NCBI RefSeq assembly: GCF_000717645.1
Contig: NZ_JNZZ01000017.1
Location: 62,001-126,000 of the forward strand
DNA length: 64,000 nt
Direction of reading: 5' to 3'
Source: Streptomyces californicus
GTDB taxonomy: Bacteria; Actinomycetota; Actinomycetes; Streptomycetales; Streptomycetaceae
Shown: positions 10,952 through 20,054 of the stretch, one piece after another
Numbering within the stretch: position 1 is the first letter of the stretch
Layout of the letters: every line of letters begins with the position of its first letter
Notes under the pieces: model-generated
Seen by the model: the letters and a program-made list of their open reading frames with translations, nothing else
Told to the model about the DNA's origin: nothing
Databases searched by the model: none
Made by a program: the position numbers and the translations under genes

Positions 10952-12574
10952 TCAGAGCGACGCGGCGCGGTGGGTGGTGCGGCCGTCCACGACGGTGAGC
11001 AGCACCGGCAGTTCGGGCAGGTCGACGGCGCGCGTGGTCAGCGGGCTGTCCGCGAAGACCGTGAAGTCGGCGCGGTGGCCGAGGGCGATCCGGCCGGCCT
11101 CGTGCTCCTCGCCCGCCGCCCAGGCGGCGTTGACCGTCATGCCCCGGAGCGCTTCGAGGGCGGTGAGCGCCTGGCCGGGGCCGTGCGGCGGCTGGGTGAG
11201 GTCGCGGCCGGGACGGCGGTGGCGGGCCGCCGCCATGACGCCCAGCGGCGGGAAGTGGGAGATCGGCCAGTCCGAGCCGAGCACGACGCGCGCGCCCGCG
11301 TCCCACAGGTCGCGGCAGCGCCAGGCGTGGGACGCCCGCTCCTCGCCGAGCCGCCGTGACCAGTTGTCGGTGTGGTCGGCCCGGGTGAAGTCGGCGCAGT
11401 GCGTGGGCTGCATGGAGGCCACGACGCCCAGCTCCGCGAACCGGGCCACGGTGTCGTCGGGAACCGTCTCGATGTGCTCGATCCGGTGGCGTACGTCCGG
11501 TCCTCCCGCGCTCCGGGCCCGATCCACGGCGTCCAGGGCGTGGCGTACGGCGGCGTCGCCGATCGCGTGCGTGGCGGTGGGCACCCCGGCGTCGTGCAGT
11601 TCGCCGATCACCCGGGTGTAGGCGGCGGGGTCGGGCCAGAAGGAGTGCGTGGACTCGCCGTGGCAGTCGGGGCGCTCCAGCCAGGCGGTGCCGTTGTCGA
11701 TGGTGCCGTCCATGAACAGCTTGACGCCCTCCGTGCGCCACAGCGAACCGCCCCGGCCCTGCTGCCCGATGAGCGCCCGTACGGCATCCGAGTCCACGCC
11801 GGGCCGGCACCAGGGCGCGACGCGCAGCCGCAGCGGGAGGTCGCCCGCCGCGTCCAGGCCGGCGTAGAGCGCGAGGCTGTCCCCGTTCGCGTCCATGGCG
11901 TGGCCGCCGGTGAGCCCGGCGGCGGCCATCGAGCGCAGGGCGGCGGCCAGACGCTCGCCGCTCTCCTGCCGGGTGGGCCGGGGCGCGGCCCGCTCGACCA
12001 GCTCGCAGGCGGCCTCCTCCAGCAGCAGCCCGGTCGGCCGCCCGTCCGCGTCGCAGACCACCTCGGCGGCCTGGTCGAACGTCCGGGGGCCGTCCACGCC
12101 CGCCAGTTCCAGCGCGCGCGGGCCGTCCAGCGCGGAGTGGGCGTCGAAGAGCTGGATCAGCGCCGGTACGTCGTCGAGCACGGGGGAGAGGGAGGCGGAG
12201 GCGACCGGCGCGTCACCGAAGGTGTTCGGGTCCAGGCCCCAGGCGCGCAGCCAGGCGCCGGGGGCCAGCTTCCGGACCTCGGCGGCGAGGGCCTCGCGCA
12301 CCCCCGCCAGGTTCGTGCAGCCGGACAGGTCGAGCCCGCCGGTCATCTCCGCGCCCGTGACCGGGTGGATGTGGCCGTCGACCAGGCCCGGCGTCACCAC
12401 CGCGCCCTTGAGGTCGATCACCGTGGTCGAGGCGTCGGCCAGCGCCCGGATCTCCCGGTCGTCGCCCAGGGCGACCGTCCGCCCGCCGGAGACGGCCAGC
12501 GCGGTCTCCGGCAGGAAGCCGCCCGTGACCGGATCGAGGAGGCGGGCGGCGAGCAGGACGAGTGAGGTGCGCAC
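10952..12574 (-). CDS. YtcJ-like metal-dependent amidohydrolase
   Basis: This 540-residue cytoplasmic amidohydrolase of the Amidohydro_3/YtcJ type has the N-terminal metal motif PGLVDGHIHPV (HxH), a central TATHAIGDAAV histidine, RIEH and the distal GSDWPISHFPPL aspartate. The family hydrolyses C-N bonds of imides, formamides or related compounds; the substrate cannot be read from sequence. I chose GTG 12574, preceded by TGGAG, rather than the longer in-frame start, whose extra 58 residues are Pro-rich and unlike protein. It ends 46 bases from the convergent prenyltransferase. Confidence 0.85.
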   Translation of the reverse strand: MRTSLVLLAARLLDPVTGGFLPETALAVSGGRTVALGDDREIRALADASTTVIDLKGAVVTPGLVDGHIHPVTGAEMTGGLDLSGCTNLAGVREALAAEVRKLAPGAWLRAWGLDPNTFGDAPVASASLSPVLDDVPALIQLFDAHSALDGPRALELAGVDGPRTFDQAAEVVCDADGRPTGLLLEEAACELVERAAPRPTRQESGERLAAALRSMAAAGLTGGHAMDANGDSLALYAGLDAAGDLPLRLRVAPWCRPGVDSDAVRALIGQQGRGGSLWRTEGVKLFMDGTIDNGTAWLERPDCHGESTHSFWPDPAAYTRVIGELHDAGVPTATHAIGDAAVRHALDAVDRARSAGGPDVRHRIEHIETVPDDTVARFAELGVVASMQPTHCADFTRADHTDNWSRRLGEERASHAWRCRDLWDAGARVVLGSDWPISHFPPLGVMAAARHRRPGRDLTQPPHGPGQALTALEALRGMTVNAAWAAGEEHEAGRIALGHRADFTVFADSPLTTRAVDLPELPVLLTVVDGRTTHRAASL

Positions 12575-13078
12575 AGGGACTCCAGGAGGTCGTTCGCTCG
12601 GGGGCGGGCTTGGGGTGTACGGGGGTGGGGGCGGGGGTGTCGGGCGGTCAGGTGGGAAAGGGACCGGACCGCCCGACGGTCGAAGGGCCGAGAGGCAGGG
12701 GCCGGTGCGACCGGCGGGCGAGGACGGCCGGCATGCCCCCCGGGGCACCCGGTTCGCGCCCTGCGGTGGTGAGCGCCGTCGGGTTTACCGCCGTGGTCCG
12801 GCCGGACGTCCGATCGGGTGGTGGAGCGGACACCGGGTCCGTCCAGCATGACCAGGGGCCGCACGGCAGGCACTCCGGGTTCGGACGTACGGGGGCCGTC
12901 GCGAGGGGGCGCTGAACGTGCGACGACATGCCGGGCATGTTATTGAGTGTCCGACCAATAAGCAGGCTGGCGGGGCGGCGGCCGACGCGGGCGGCCTCGC
13001 TCCCCCGCACGGGGGAGAGGGGCCCCTACCGGCGGCCGGGCTGCGGGGGAGAAGGGCCCCTCCCTGCGGCCGGGCCTG
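12575..13078. other. Intergenic region with operator-like repeat and hairpins
   Basis: I see no convincing gene in these 504 bases. They hold the upstream region of the amidohydrolase. A relatively AT-rich inverted repeat TTATTG-N10-CAATAA lies at 12940-12961. A perfect hairpin (CTCCCCCG/CGGGGGAG, 13000-13017) sits just after the PucR gene and is probably its terminator. Two copies of a GGGGCCCCT...GCGGCCGGGC segment lie between 13018 and 13078. Confidence 0.6.
12940..12961. promoter_or_regulatory. Inverted repeat TTATTG-N10-CAATAA
   Basis: Two perfect 6-bp arms separated by 10 bases lie in an otherwise very G+C-rich gap about 370 bases upstream of the amidohydrolase start. The layout suits a dimeric TetR- or PucR-type regulator. 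Which regulator binds is not shown. Confidence 0.35.
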
Positions 13079-14218
13079 CTACAGCCGGGCGCGTTTGACC
13101 GCCATGTGCAGCAGCAGCCGGTCCTCGCCGTCGTTCAGGTCCAGGCCGGTGATCTGCTGGATGCGGGAGAGCCGGTAGTACAGCGTCTGGCGGTGGACGC
13201 CCAGCGCCGCCGCGGCCCGGCCCGCCTGGCCCGCGTGGTCCAGGAACACCTCGGCGGTGTGCGCCAGCTCCCGGTGCACAGGGAACAGCAGCGGGGCGAC
13301 CGCCGGGTCCCCGGCCTCGCTCCCCGTCTCCGGCAGGGCGGTGAGCAGGCGGTACGGGCCGATCGACGACCACCGGGCGACCGGGCCCAGCCGGGGCTCG
13401 GCCCGGGCCGCCCGGGCCGCCGCCCGCGCCTCGCGCCAGGAGGCGGCCAGCTCGGCCAGGCCCCGGCGCGGCGCCGCGATCCCCGCCGTGGCCGCCTGCC
13501 CGGCCTCCGACCGCAGCCGGTCCCCGGCGCTCAGGGCCGGATCGAGCCGGTCCGGTGAGCGCAGCCGCACCAGCGCGGCCAGCGACGACGCCCCCGCCGC
13601 CGGGACCGCCGCCAGCGCGGCCGCCGACGCCACCGCCCGTACCGCCGGGGTGTCGTCCGCCCACGGCGTCACGCACACCACCGTGTGCAGCCCCTCCGCG
13701 TCCCGCCCCAGCACCTCGCCCAGCGCGGCGACGGCGGTGTCGTGCTGCCGGCCGGGGCCCGCCGTGAGGACGGCGCCGAACTCGCGCGAGAGGTCCGCAC
13801 CCGCCCGCGCCTCGTCGAAGAGCAGCGCCCCGATCCGGGCGGCGACCTCCATCGCGGCGGTCAGCCGCTCGTCGGTGGGGCCCGGGTCGGCGTCCAGCAG
13901 CCAGACGTAACCGAGCACGACACCCCGATGGCGTACCGGGAGGCAGATGCGGTCCCGGAACACCCCGGCCTCCGGGGCGGCGGGGATCCGGACGGGCCCG
14001 GTCGCCCGGGTGATGCCGAACGCCTCGAACCAGGCGCGGACGGCCGGCGTGGAGCGGCGGGTCAGGATCGAACGGGTCCTGACCGGGTCCATCGCCGTGT
14101 CGTCGTCGCTGTCGTGGGCTCCGAAGGCGACCAGGCCGAAGTCGCGGTTCTCCAGGGTCGCCGGGGCGTCGAGGAGGGCCGAGATCTCGTCGACCAGTTC
14201 CTGGTAGTCGCCTGTCAC
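13079..14218 (-). CDS. PucR-family transcriptional regulator
   Basis: This 379-residue regulator has an N-terminal GAF-like sensor region, a central GGDEF-like/CdaR-type middle and a C-terminal PucR helix-turn-helix with [20 protein letters not shown] (about residues 335-355). The family usually controls a neighbouring catabolic operon in response to its substrate. Here the gene is divergent from proline dehydrogenase, which makes it the probable proline-responsive activator (PutR-like). The start is uncertain: GTG 14218 or GTG 14233, neither with a strong ribosome site, or further upstream. Confidence 0.88.
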   Translation of the reverse strand: MTGDYQELVDEISALLDAPATLENRDFGLVAFGAHDSDDDTAMDPVRTRSILTRRSTPAVRAWFEAFGITRATGPVRIPAAPEAGVFRDRICLPVRHRGVVLGYVWLLDADPGPTDERLTAAMEVAARIGALLFDEARAGADLSREFGAVLTAGPGRQHDTAVAALGEVLGRDAEGLHTVVCVTPWADDTPAVRAVASAAALAAVPAAGASSLAALVRLRSPDRLDPALSAGDRLRSEAGQAATAGIAAPRRGLAELAASWREARAAARAARAEPRLGPVARWSSIGPYRLLTALPETGSEAGDPAVAPLLFPVHRELAHTAEVFLDHAGQAGRAAAALGVHRQTLYYRLSRIQQITGLDLNDGEDRLLLHMAVKRARL

Positions 14219-14407
14219 CCCGCCATTCTGCACCCCCGCGCGCACTTCTTCAGACAGATGTATGAGACGGCGGCCACGGATGCGTGACAGGTGTCGATGG
14301 CACAGCACGCACGGGGTACCTAGATTTCACAGTGGTTATCCGTGCCGTACCGGTCCGTTCACGTTCGTACCGCTTCGGCCTCGTCCGTACATTCGTGGAG
14401 GTGCCCC

Positions 14408-15334
14408 GTGCTGGGTCCCGTGATTCTCGCCGCATCGCGCAGCGACAAGATGCGCCGGTTCGTCTCGGCCGCGCCCGGCACCAAGCAGGTCGTCGACCGC
14501 TTCATCGCCGGGGAGACCGTCGACCAGGTCGTCCCGATCGTCGAGGACGCCGCGGACAAGGGCCTGGAGGTCACGCTCGACGTCGTCGGCGAGGACATCA
14601 CCACCCCCGCGCAGGCCGAGGCCGCCCGCGACGCCTACCTGGAGCTCGTCGAGCGCCTGAAGGACCTGGACCTGGGCCCCCGCGCCGAGATGTCCGTCAA
14701 GCTCTCCATGTTCGGCCAGGCGCTGGAGGGCGGCCACGAGCTGGCCCTCGCCAACGTCCGCCCGGTCGTCGAGGCCGCCGCCGCCATCGGCACCACCGTC
14801 ACCCTGGACGCCGAGGACCACACCACCCTCGACTCGATGTTCGCCATCCACGAGGAGCTGCGGAAGGACTTCCCGCAGACCGGCTGCGTCATCCAGTCGT
14901 ACCTGTTCCGCACCGAGGACGACGCCCGCCGCCTGTCCGCCGCCGGCAGCCGCGTCCGCATCGTGAAGGGCGCCTACAAGGAGCCCGCCTCCGTCGCGTA
15001 CCAGGACAAGGCCGAGATCGACAAGGCGTACGTCCGCATCACCCGCATCCTCATGGAGGGCGAGGGCTACCCGATGATCGGGTCGCACGACCCCCGTCTC
15101 ATCGCCATCGCCCAGGAGCTCGGCCGCCGCGCCGGGCGCAAACTGGACGAGTACGAGTTCCAGATGCTGTACGGCATCCGCAGCGAGGAGCACGTCCGGC
15201 TCGCGGCCGAGGGCCACCGGATGCGCGTCTACACGGCGTACGGCACCGACTGGTACGGATACTTCATGCGCCGCCTCGCGGAGAAGCCGGCCAACCTGCT
15301 GTTCTTCGGCCGCTCGATCCTCACCAAGGGCTGA
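14408..15334 (+). CDS. Proline dehydrogenase
   Basis: This 308-residue FAD-dependent monofunctional PRODH oxidises proline to 1-pyrroline-5-carboxylate and passes electrons to the membrane. It shows the beta-alpha barrel motifs SVKLSMFG, GCVIQSYLFRT, RIVKGAYKEP and the C-terminal YGTDWYGYFMRRLAE with the substrate-binding arginines. I chose GTG 14408 after GGAGGTGCCCC; the frame is open upstream, but the longer form lacks a ribosome site. P5C dehydrogenase follows 53 bases downstream, and the divergent PucR gene is the likely regulator. Confidence 0.94.
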   Translation: MLGPVILAASRSDKMRRFVSAAPGTKQVVDRFIAGETVDQVVPIVEDAADKGLEVTLDVVGEDITTPAQAEAARDAYLELVERLKDLDLGPRAEMSVKLSMFGQALEGGHELALANVRPVVEAAAAIGTTVTLDAEDHTTLDSMFAIHEELRKDFPQTGCVIQSYLFRTEDDARRLSAAGSRVRIVKGAYKEPASVAYQDKAEIDKAYVRITRILMEGEGYPMIGSHDPRLIAIAQELGRRAGRKLDEYEFQMLYGIRSEEHVRLAAEGHRMRVYTAYGTDWYGYFMRRLAEKPANLLFFGRSILTKG

Positions 15335-15387
15335 GCGGCCCCCGGGCCGACCCACATCCCCGCCGACACCAAGGAGACAAGGCAACC

Positions 15388-17019
15388 ATGGACGCCGTCA
15401 CCCAGGTCCCCGCTCCGGTCAACGAGCCGGTCCACTCCTACGCCCCGGGCTCCCCCGAGCGCGCCCGTCTGGAGAAGAAGCTCAAGGAGCTCAGCCAGAA
15501 CCCGATCGACCTGCTGATGACCATCGGCGGCGAGAAGCGGATGGGCGGCGGCGAGCGGGTCGACGTCGTGCAGCCGCACAACCACAAGGCCGTCATCGGC
15601 ACCTTCGCCGGGGCCACCGAACAGGACGCCCAGGACGCCATCGACGCGGCCCTCGCCGCCGCTCCGGCCTGGCGCGCCATGTCCTTCGACGACCGCGCCG
15701 CGATCATCCTGCGCGCCGCCGAGCTGCTGTCGGGCCCCTGGCGCGAGACGCTGGCCGCCTCGACCATGCTCGGCCAGTCCAAGACCGCCCAGCAGGCCGA
15801 GATCGACACCCCCTGCGAGCTCATCGACTTCTGGCGCTTCAACGTGCACTACGCGCGCCAGATCCTCGCCGAGCAGCCCCCGGCCAACTCCCCGGGCGTG
15901 TGGAACCGCATGGACCACCGCCCGCTGGAGGGCTTCGTCTACGCGATCACGCCGTTCAACTTCACGGCCATCGCGGGCAACCTCCCCACCGCCCCCGCTC
16001 TCATGGGCAACGTCGTGGTGTGGAAGCCGTCCCCGACCCAGACCCACGCCGCCGTGCTGCTGATGCAGCTCCTGGAGGAGGCCGGTCTGCCCAAGGGCGT
16101 CATCAACCTGGTCACCGGCGACGGCAAGGCCGTCTCCGAGGTGGCGCTGAACCACCGCGACCTGGCCGGCATCCACTTCACCGGCTCGACCCCCACCTTC
16201 CAGCACCTGTGGAAGACGGTCGGCAACAACATCGCCAACTACCGCACCTACCCGCGGCTCGTCGGCGAGACCGGCGGCAAGGACTTCGTCGTCGCGCACC
16301 CCAGCGCCGACCGCGCCGTCCTGAAGACCGCGCTGACCCGCGGCTCCTTCGAGTTCCAGGGCCAGAAGTGCTCGGCGTCCTCGCGGGCGTACGTCCCCGC
16401 CTCCATCTGGAACTCCGGTTTCAAGGAGGAGTTCGCGGCCGAGGTCGACTCCATCAAGATGGGCGACGTCACCGACCTGAGCAACTTCATCGGGGCCGTC
16501 ATCGACGACCGCTCGTTCGCCAAGAACAAGGCCGCGATCGACCGCGCCAAGTCCGACCCGACCTGCACGGTCATCGCGGGCGGCACCTACGACGACTCGG
16601 TGGGCTACTTCGTCCGCCCGACCGTCATCGAGTGCACCGACCCCGAGAACGAGGTCTTCACGACCGAGTACTTCGGCCCGATCCTCGCGATCCACGTCTA
16701 CGAGGACGACAGCTACGACGCCATGCTGGAGCAGATGGAGTCGGTCTCCGACTACGCGCTGACCGGCTCGGTCATCGCGGGCGACCGCGCGGCCGCCGCG
16801 TACACGATGGACAAGCTCCGCTACGCCGCCGGCAACTTCTACATCAACGACAAGTCGACCGGCGCCGTCGTCGGCCAGCAGCCCTTCGGCGGCGGCCGCG
16901 CCTCCGGCACCAACGACAAGGCCGGGGCCCCGCAGAACCTCCAGCGCTGGACCCTGACCCGGGCCATCAAGGAGACGCTGGTCCCGCCGACCGACTACAC
17001 CTACCCCCACCAGGGCTGA
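15388..17019 (+). CDS. L-glutamate gamma-semialdehyde (P5C) dehydrogenase
   Basis: This 543-residue aldehyde dehydrogenase oxidises glutamate semialdehyde to glutamate with NAD+, the second step of proline use. It has the FTGSTPTF nucleotide-binding motif, the catalytic glutamate in LVGETGGKDF, the catalytic cysteine in GQKCSASSRAYVP (about residue 326) and the C-terminal PFGGGRASGTNDKAG typical of group 1 P5CDH. The ATG follows CAAGGAGACAAGG. It forms an operon with proline dehydrogenase and is followed by two hairpins that separate it from the convergent nitroreductase. Confidence 0.95.
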   Translation: MDAVTQVPAPVNEPVHSYAPGSPERARLEKKLKELSQNPIDLLMTIGGEKRMGGGERVDVVQPHNHKAVIGTFAGATEQDAQDAIDAALAAAPAWRAMSFDDRAAIILRAAELLSGPWRETLAASTMLGQSKTAQQAEIDTPCELIDFWRFNVHYARQILAEQPPANSPGVWNRMDHRPLEGFVYAITPFNFTAIAGNLPTAPALMGNVVVWKPSPTQTHAAVLLMQLLEEAGLPKGVINLVTGDGKAVSEVALNHRDLAGIHFTGSTPTFQHLWKTVGNNIANYRTYPRLVGETGGKDFVVAHPSADRAVLKTALTRGSFEFQGQKCSASSRAYVPASIWNSGFKEEFAAEVDSIKMGDVTDLSNFIGAVIDDRSFAKNKAAIDRAKSDPTCTVIAGGTYDDSVGYFVRPTVIECTDPENEVFTTEYFGPILAIHVYEDDSYDAMLEQMESVSDYALTGSVIAGDRAAAAYTMDKLRYAAGNFYINDKSTGAVVGQQPFGGGRASGTNDKAGAPQNLQRWTLTRAIKETLVPPTDYTYPHQG

Positions 17020-17057
17020 CGCCCGCCCCGGGGCGCCGCAGCACGGCGCCCCGGCCC

Positions 17058-17127
17058 GGGGTCCCCGCCACGGGGACCCCCTCCGAACACCGCCCCCCGA
17101 CCGGCCCCCCTGCCGGACGGGGGGCGG
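17058..17127. terminator. Two hairpins between convergent genes
   Basis: The first hairpin pairs GGGGTCCCC (17058-17066) with GGGGACCCC (17072-17080). The second pairs CCGCCCCCCG (17090-17099) with CGGGGGGCGG (17118-17127), followed by TTT. Together they should end transcription from both the P5CDH gene and the nitroreductase. Confidence 0.7.
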
Positions 17128-17151
17128 TTTCCATCTCGGCGCGGCCCGCCG

Positions 17152-17886
17152 TCAGATCTCCACCAGCACCTGGTCCAGCGACTTGCGCACCAGGTCGGGG
17201 ACCTCGCAGTCCTCGGCGGGATGGCCGACCGGGATCACGGCGAACGCCTTCTCGTTCTCGGGCCGGTTCAGGACCTCGCCCAGGAAGCGCATCGGGCTCG
17301 GGGTGTGGATCAGCGCGGCGAGCCCGGACAGGTGCAGGGCGGTGAGCAGCATGCCCACCGCGATCCCCACCGACTCGTCCACGTAGTAGTGCTTGCGCTT
17401 GGCCCCGTCCTCGCCCAGCCAGTAGCGCTGCTGGAACACCACGATCAGGGCCGGCGCGTCCGTCATGTGGGCCTTCACCGCGTCCGTGCCCAGCGGACGC
17501 AGCGCGGCCAGCCACTCCTCGCCGAGCCGCCCGTCGTAACTCACCTTCTCCTCGTGCTCGGCGGCCTCCCGGATGCGCCGGCGCACCTCGGGGTCCTTGA
17601 CCAGGACGAACGTCCACGGCTGCTGGTGGGCGCCGGACGGGGCGGTGGCCGCGCAGGCGATGGCGTCGCGCAGCACCTGCTCGGGGACCGGGTCGGGGGA
17701 GAAGGCGCGGACGGTCCTGCGCTCGTCCATCCGCCGCCGCAGCCGGGCGGCGCGTTCCAGGGACTCCTCGGCGGCGATCCGCTCGGGGCGGTAGGGCGCG
17801 GGGCGGTACGGCGCGCCGTGCGTGGGCGTCCACGGGCCGGGGGCGGTCGCGGACGGAGGCGTGGATGCGGGCGTGGTGTCGGACAT
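17152..17886 (-). CDS. Nitroreductase-family flavoprotein
   Basis: This 244-residue FMN-dependent oxidoreductase has a core beginning RRTVRAFSPDPVP near residue 56, then APSGAHQQPWTFVLV, AVGMLLTALHLSGLAALIHTP and the C-terminal VIPVGHP, all typical of the nitroreductase/iodotyrosine-deiodinase-like group. The substrate cannot be assigned. An N-terminal 50-residue Pro/Ala/Thr-rich tail precedes the fold. ATG 17886 was taken, although an internal Met just before the core is possible. It is convergent with the proline operon. Confidence 0.85.
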   Translation of the reverse strand: MSDTTPASTPPSATAPGPWTPTHGAPYRPAPYRPERIAAEESLERAARLRRRMDERRTVRAFSPDPVPEQVLRDAIACAATAPSGAHQQPWTFVLVKDPEVRRRIREAAEHEEKVSYDGRLGEEWLAALRPLGTDAVKAHMTDAPALIVVFQQRYWLGEDGAKRKHYYVDESVGIAVGMLLTALHLSGLAALIHTPSPMRFLGEVLNRPENEKAFAVIPVGHPAEDCEVPDLVRKSLDQVLVEI

Positions 17887-18110
17887 GGGCGCAGTGTGCG
17901 CGGCGGGGGAGGGGCGGGGGAAGCGGGACTTCGGACAGGCGCGGAGCCGGTCCCGGTCACCGTCCGCTGAGCGGGACGCGCTGTCCGGCTGGCGAAGGAG
18001 ACCGGGAGGCACGGGGCGGACGGGTCACGCGGTCTTGTGGATTAGGTAATGGGCATGTCAAATTCTTTCTCGGTACGTCCCCACACGTCACCTCAGAAGG
18101 AGCTCCCCCC

Positions 18111-19178
18111 ATGAGACGCAACTCCCGTGCGCGCCTGGGCGTTTCCCTGCTGCTCGTCGCCGGCGCCCTCGGCCTCGGCGCCACCCCCTCCACCGCCGCC
18201 GACGCCCCCGCCGCCGCCCCCTCCGCGATCCCCTCCCCGTCGGCGTACGCGCTCGACGCCGCCGTGGAGCGGCAGCTCGGGGCCGCGACCGCCGGAAGCT
18301 ACCTCGACGCGAAGACCGGGAAGCTGGTCGTCACCGTCACCACCGACCGGGCCGAGGAGCAGGCCCGCGCCGCCGGAGCCACCGTCCGCCGGGTGGCCCG
18401 CAGCGCCGCCCAGCTCGACGCCGCGATGGACACCCTGGAGGCCGAGGCGAAGATCACCGGCACCTCCTGGGGTGTCGACCCGCGCACCAACCGGATCGCC
18501 GTCGAGGCCGACTCCTCCGTCTCCGCACGAAACATGGCCCGCCTCGAAGCGGTCGCCGAACGGCTCGGCGGCGCGGTCGACGTCCAGCGCGTCCCCGGCG
18601 TCTTCCACCGCGAGGTGCTCGGCGGCGGCGCGATCTACGGCGGCGGAAGCCGCTGCTCGGCCGCCTTCAACGTCACCAAGGGCGGGGCCCGTTACTTCGT
18701 GACCGCCGGACACTGCACCAACATCTCCGCCAACTGGTCCGCCTCCTCCGGTGGTCCGGTCGTCGGCGTCCGGGAGGGCACCAGCTTCCCGACCAACGAC
18801 TACGGCATCGTCCGCTACACCGACGGCTCCTCGCCCGCCGGGAACGTGGACCTCTACAACGGCTCCACCCAGGACATCTCCTCCGCCGCCAACGCCGTCG
18901 TCGGCCAGGCGATCAAGAAGAGCGGGTCCACCACCAAGGTGACCTCGGGCACGGTCACCGCCGTCAACGTCACCGTCAACTACGGCGACGGGCCCGTCTA
19001 CAACATGGTCCGCACCACCGCCTGCTCGGCCGGCGGCGACAGCGGCGGCGCGCACTTCGCGGGCTCCGTCGCCCTCGGCATCCACTCCGGCAGCTCCGGC
19101 TGCTCGGGCACCTCGGGCTCGGCCATCCACCAGCCGGTCACCGAGGCGCTGTCGGCGTACGGGGTGACGGTGTACTGA
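18111..19178 (+). CDS. Secreted streptogrisin-type serine protease (S1E)
   Basis: This 355-residue preproprotein has a signal peptide (about residues 1-30), an alpha-lytic-type propeptide (about 40-165) and a chymotrypsin-fold protease. The triad is visible as TAGHCTN (His), NDYGIVRYTD (Asp) and GDSGGAHF (Ser). Cysteine pairs around the His and Ser loops match streptogrisins. The propeptide acts as a folding chaperone and is cleaved after secretion. The ATG is preceded by AGAAGGAGCT at good distance. It stands alone, with 44-bp repeats just downstream. Confidence 0.95.
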   Translation: MRRNSRARLGVSLLLVAGALGLGATPSTAADAPAAAPSAIPSPSAYALDAAVERQLGAATAGSYLDAKTGKLVVTVTTDRAEEQARAAGATVRRVARSAAQLDAAMDTLEAEAKITGTSWGVDPRTNRIAVEADSSVSARNMARLEAVAERLGGAVDVQRVPGVFHREVLGGGAIYGGGSRCSAAFNVTKGGARYFVTAGHCTNISANWSASSGGPVVGVREGTSFPTNDYGIVRYTDGSSPAGNVDLYNGSTQDISSAANAVVGQAIKKSGSTTKVTSGTVTAVNVTVNYGDGPVYNMVRTTACSAGGDSGGAHFAGSVALGIHSGSSGCSGTSGSAIHQPVTEALSAYGVTVY

Positions 19179-19195
19179 GCCGCACCTCGCACGTG

Positions 19196-19360
19196 GTGAA
19201 CCGTGTGCGAAGACGCCGGCCGCACGGTCTCCGTACGCGGTGAACCGTGTGCGGAGTCGCCGGCCGTACGGTCTCCGTTCGCGGTGAACCGTGTGCGCAG
19301 ACGCCGGCCGTACGGCTTCCGTGCACGGCGACCGTGCACCGAGGCGCCCGCCGTACAGGG
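19196..19360 (+). repeat. 44-bp tandem repeat, three copies plus a decayed fourth
   Basis: Copies start at 19196, 19240 and 19284, each opening GTGAACCGTGTGCG and containing GACGCCGGCCG(T/C)ACGG, with an exact 44-base period. A degenerate copy runs to about 19360. The period is not a multiple of three, which argues against coding. It occupies most of the 324-base gap between the protease and the acetyltransferase; the rest of that gap shows no gene. Confidence 0.85.
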
Positions 19361-19502
19361 TGACGGCAAGCGCCCACCCCCGGTGATCGCGCCCGCCCGG
19401 ACCATCGGCCCCGGTCCGGGCGGGCGCGCGTGTGCGGCAACGAGCATGGAGCGCGAGCGAAACTCGCTGTCGGGCGGGTGAGCGGGCTGGAACGCTGTCG
19501 CC

Positions 19503-20054
19503 ATGGACTCGAACCCCGCCGTACGGATCGCCCACACCTGCGACCTCACCCCCGCCGAACTGGCCCGCGTCCGCGACCTGCTCGACGCCGCCTTCGAGGG
19601 GAACTTCGACGACGACGACTGGGACCACGCGCTCGGCGGCATGCACGCCCTGGTCCTCGATCCGTACGGCCGCCCGATCGCCCACGGCAGCGTCGTCCAG
19701 CGCCGGGTCCAGCACGCGGACCGCTCCTACCGCGTCGGATACGTCGAAGCCGTCGCCGTCCACACGCTGTACCGCCGCGAGGGCCTGGGCCACCGGGTGA
19801 CGGCGGCGCTGGAGCGGGTCATCGACACGGCCTACGACTTCGGGGCGCTGTCGGCGTCCGACGAGGGCGCGGCCCTCTACGCGGCACGCGGCTGGCAGGT
19901 CTGGCCCGGCAGGCTCGCCGCGTTCGGCCCGGCGGGCACCGTACCGCTGCCCGAGGAGGAGGGCAGCACCTACGTCCGCCCGGCGGCCGGCCGACCCCTG
20001 CCCGACCCCTGCCACCCGCTCCACTTCGACTGGCGGGACGGCGACGTGCTCTGA
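19503..20054 (+). CDS. Aminoglycoside 2'-N-acetyltransferase, AAC(2')-I type
   Basis: This 183-residue GNAT protein transfers acetyl from acetyl-CoA, predicted to the 2'-amino group of aminoglycosides. From memory it follows the mycobacterial AAC(2')-Ic along its whole length: DWDHALGGMHALV, GYVEAVAVHTLYRREGLG (acetyl-CoA loop), FGALSASDEGAALYAARGW and the ending DWRDGDV. The length also matches. A natural peptidoglycan or other amine substrate is possible, as argued for chromosomal AAC(2') enzymes. It stands alone; no aminoglycoside biosynthetic genes are visible in the window. The ATG is preceded by only a weak ribosome site. Confidence 0.85.
   Translation: MDSNPAVRIAHTCDLTPAELARVRDLLDAAFEGNFDDDDWDHALGGMHALVLDPYGRPIAHGSVVQRRVQHADRSYRVGYVEAVAVHTLYRREGLGHRVTAALERVIDTAYDFGALSASDEGAALYAARGWQVWPGRLAAFGPAGTVPLPEEEGSTYVRPAAGRPLPDPCHPLHFDWRDGDVL

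Noticed and set aside
12648..13010. 120-codon minus-strand frame in the amidohydrolase/PucR gap
   Set aside because: Composition is Pro/Arg/Ser-rich without domain features and the frame crosses the AT-rich repeat; no ribosome site is seen.
19196..19360. CRISPR array
   Set aside because: The 44-base units are contiguous with no variable spacers, and no cas genes are present.
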